6,649 nt of DNA from JBDTMC01 sp039934475 (lineage in GTDB: Bacteria > Acidobacteriota > Terriglobia > Bryobacterales > Bryobacteraceae): assembly GCA_039934475.1 (NCBI GenBank), contig JBDTMC010000441.1:1-6649 (forward strand), read 5' to 3'. Shown here piece after piece: positions 6,427 to 6,649 of this stretch (the stretch's first letter is position 1; each line of letters opens with the position of its first letter). The notes under the pieces are model-generated. The model made no database searches. It was not told where the DNA came from and worked only from the letters and a program-made list of their open reading frames with translations. The translations under genes were made by a program, and so were the position numbers.

Positions 6427-6457
6427 TATACGCCCGCGAAGCAAGTGCCGTACGCCG

Positions 6458-6556
6458 GGAAAAAAGTGGGACAGGCACGAGTTTCCTCTCTTGATAACTC
6501 CCCTATTTACAGTAGTTTACAGTGGTCGTAAAGTCATGCCAGTCCCCATTTTTCCG
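6458..6556. repeat. REP-like imperfect inverted repeat after the transporter gene
   Basis: The arm 6458-6484 (core AAAAAAGTGGGACAGGCACG) matches the reverse complement of 6530-6556 (core AAAATGGGGACTGGCATGAC) at 20 of 27 positions, around a 45-base centre. GGGACAGGCAC-type cores next to an A-run resemble dispersed intergenic repeats that accompany REP-associated tyrosine transposases (RAYTs) in many bacteria; that link is from memory and untested here. No transposase is encoded in the window, so this would be a non-autonomous copy. It begins 32 bases after the transporter stop. The stem could also work as a transcription end point, though it is too interrupted to be a classic terminator. Confidence 0.5.
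6506..6525 (+). repeat. Two-unit 10-bp tandem repeat in the centre of the REP-like element
   Basis: TTTACAGTAG (6506-6515) is followed at once by TTTACAGTGG (6516-6525), nine of ten bases identical. It lies between the two arms of the inverted repeat. With two units it may be simple slippage. Confidence 0.6.
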
Positions 6557-6566
6557 AACACGTTAG

Positions 6567-6649
6567 CTCCATTGCGAATCCAGCGGGGGACACACGGAAG
6601 CTGCTGGACGGACACGATGAGAGCGACAGCCAATACTGGTTTCTCGACG
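6567..6649 (+). pseudogene. Second, partial copy of the transporter 3' region, cut by the window edge
   Basis: 82 of 83 bases equal 6045-6127 of the upstream transporter gene. The one change (6594 A for G) is in the third position of a Thr codon, so the encoded peptide is unchanged. The frame is kept relative to the first copy (522 is a multiple of three), but the copy is separated from the gene by the transporter's own TGA and an in-frame TAA at 6529-6531, and no ATG, GTG or TTG with a ribosome binding site opens this frame before the copied part; the in-frame codons from 6532 on offer no obvious start. It is best read as a duplicated gene fragment from the HEAT domain. Whether it continues to a full C-terminus lies outside the window. 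Confidence 0.9.

Noticed and set aside
5785..6444. A 219-codon minus-strand open frame opposite the transporter
   Set aside because: It is rich in Arg, Gln and Pro with no recognisable domain and lies wholly antisense to a strongly supported gene, as GC-rich coding sequence often produces.
6506..6525. CRISPR-like repeat
   Set aside because: Only two adjoining 10-bp units without spacers.
6458..6556. Rho-independent terminator for the operon
   Set aside because: The arms are 45 bases apart with seven mismatches in 27, and there is no compact GC stem followed by a T-run; a REP-like repeat explains it better.

Overview
The window is most like a chromosome segment of a soil Acidobacteriota, probably of the Solibacter/Bryobacter lineage. 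This is an inference from gene content: a eukaryote-like Ser/Thr kinase with a membrane anchor, a decayed relic of the N-terminal domain typical of Solibacter-type kinases, an Npt1/Npt2-like (ADP/ATP-carrier-like) transporter with a C-terminal HEAT domain, GC-rich coding sequence in the right half, and several AbrB/CopG/PIN toxin-antitoxin genes. No rRNA, tRNA, CRISPR array or complete insertion sequence was seen.

Left part (1-1488): a patchwork accessory region. It begins with the possible tail of an unknown forward gene (1-54). Next, on the minus strand, come a PIN toxin reduced to its first ~23 codons (68-139) and its ribbon-helix-helix antitoxin (157-450), so this antitoxin has lost its partner. 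Divergent from it is an intact VapBC-type pair: an AbrB/SpoVT-fold antitoxin (559-807) overlapping a PIN toxin with all four acidic residues (807-1202). A perfect 7-bp inverted repeat (525-544) just before the AbrB gene is a likely operator. Directly after the toxin lies an 80-codon relic of a kinase N-terminus (1246-1488). It has a good ribosome binding site but ACG where the ATG should be, and it stops before the kinase fold.

Middle (1565-2567): a minus-strand seven-helix membrane protein of unknown function (1565-2332), then a 235-bp divergent intergenic region with a candidate promoter for the kinase and a 9-bp direct repeat.

Right part (2568-6649): a two-gene unit, probably an operon. 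The first gene is a 540-residue kinase with six N-terminal membrane helices and a cytoplasmic kinase domain. Only 13 bases separate its stop from the TTG start of the 740-residue transporter-HEAT protein. The pairing suggests that the kinase senses something at or in the membrane and acts with or on the transporter-like protein; this is inference. After the transporter comes a REP-like imperfect inverted repeat (6458-6556). Then, from 6567 to the window edge, an 83-bp stretch repeats the transporter's own coding sequence from 6045-6127 with one synonymous difference. This looks like the start of a 522-bp tandem duplication whose unit contains the REP-like element.

The items most worth following up are the edge duplication with its REP-like element, the kinase/transporter-HEAT operon, and the row of decaying toxin-antitoxin and kinase relics.
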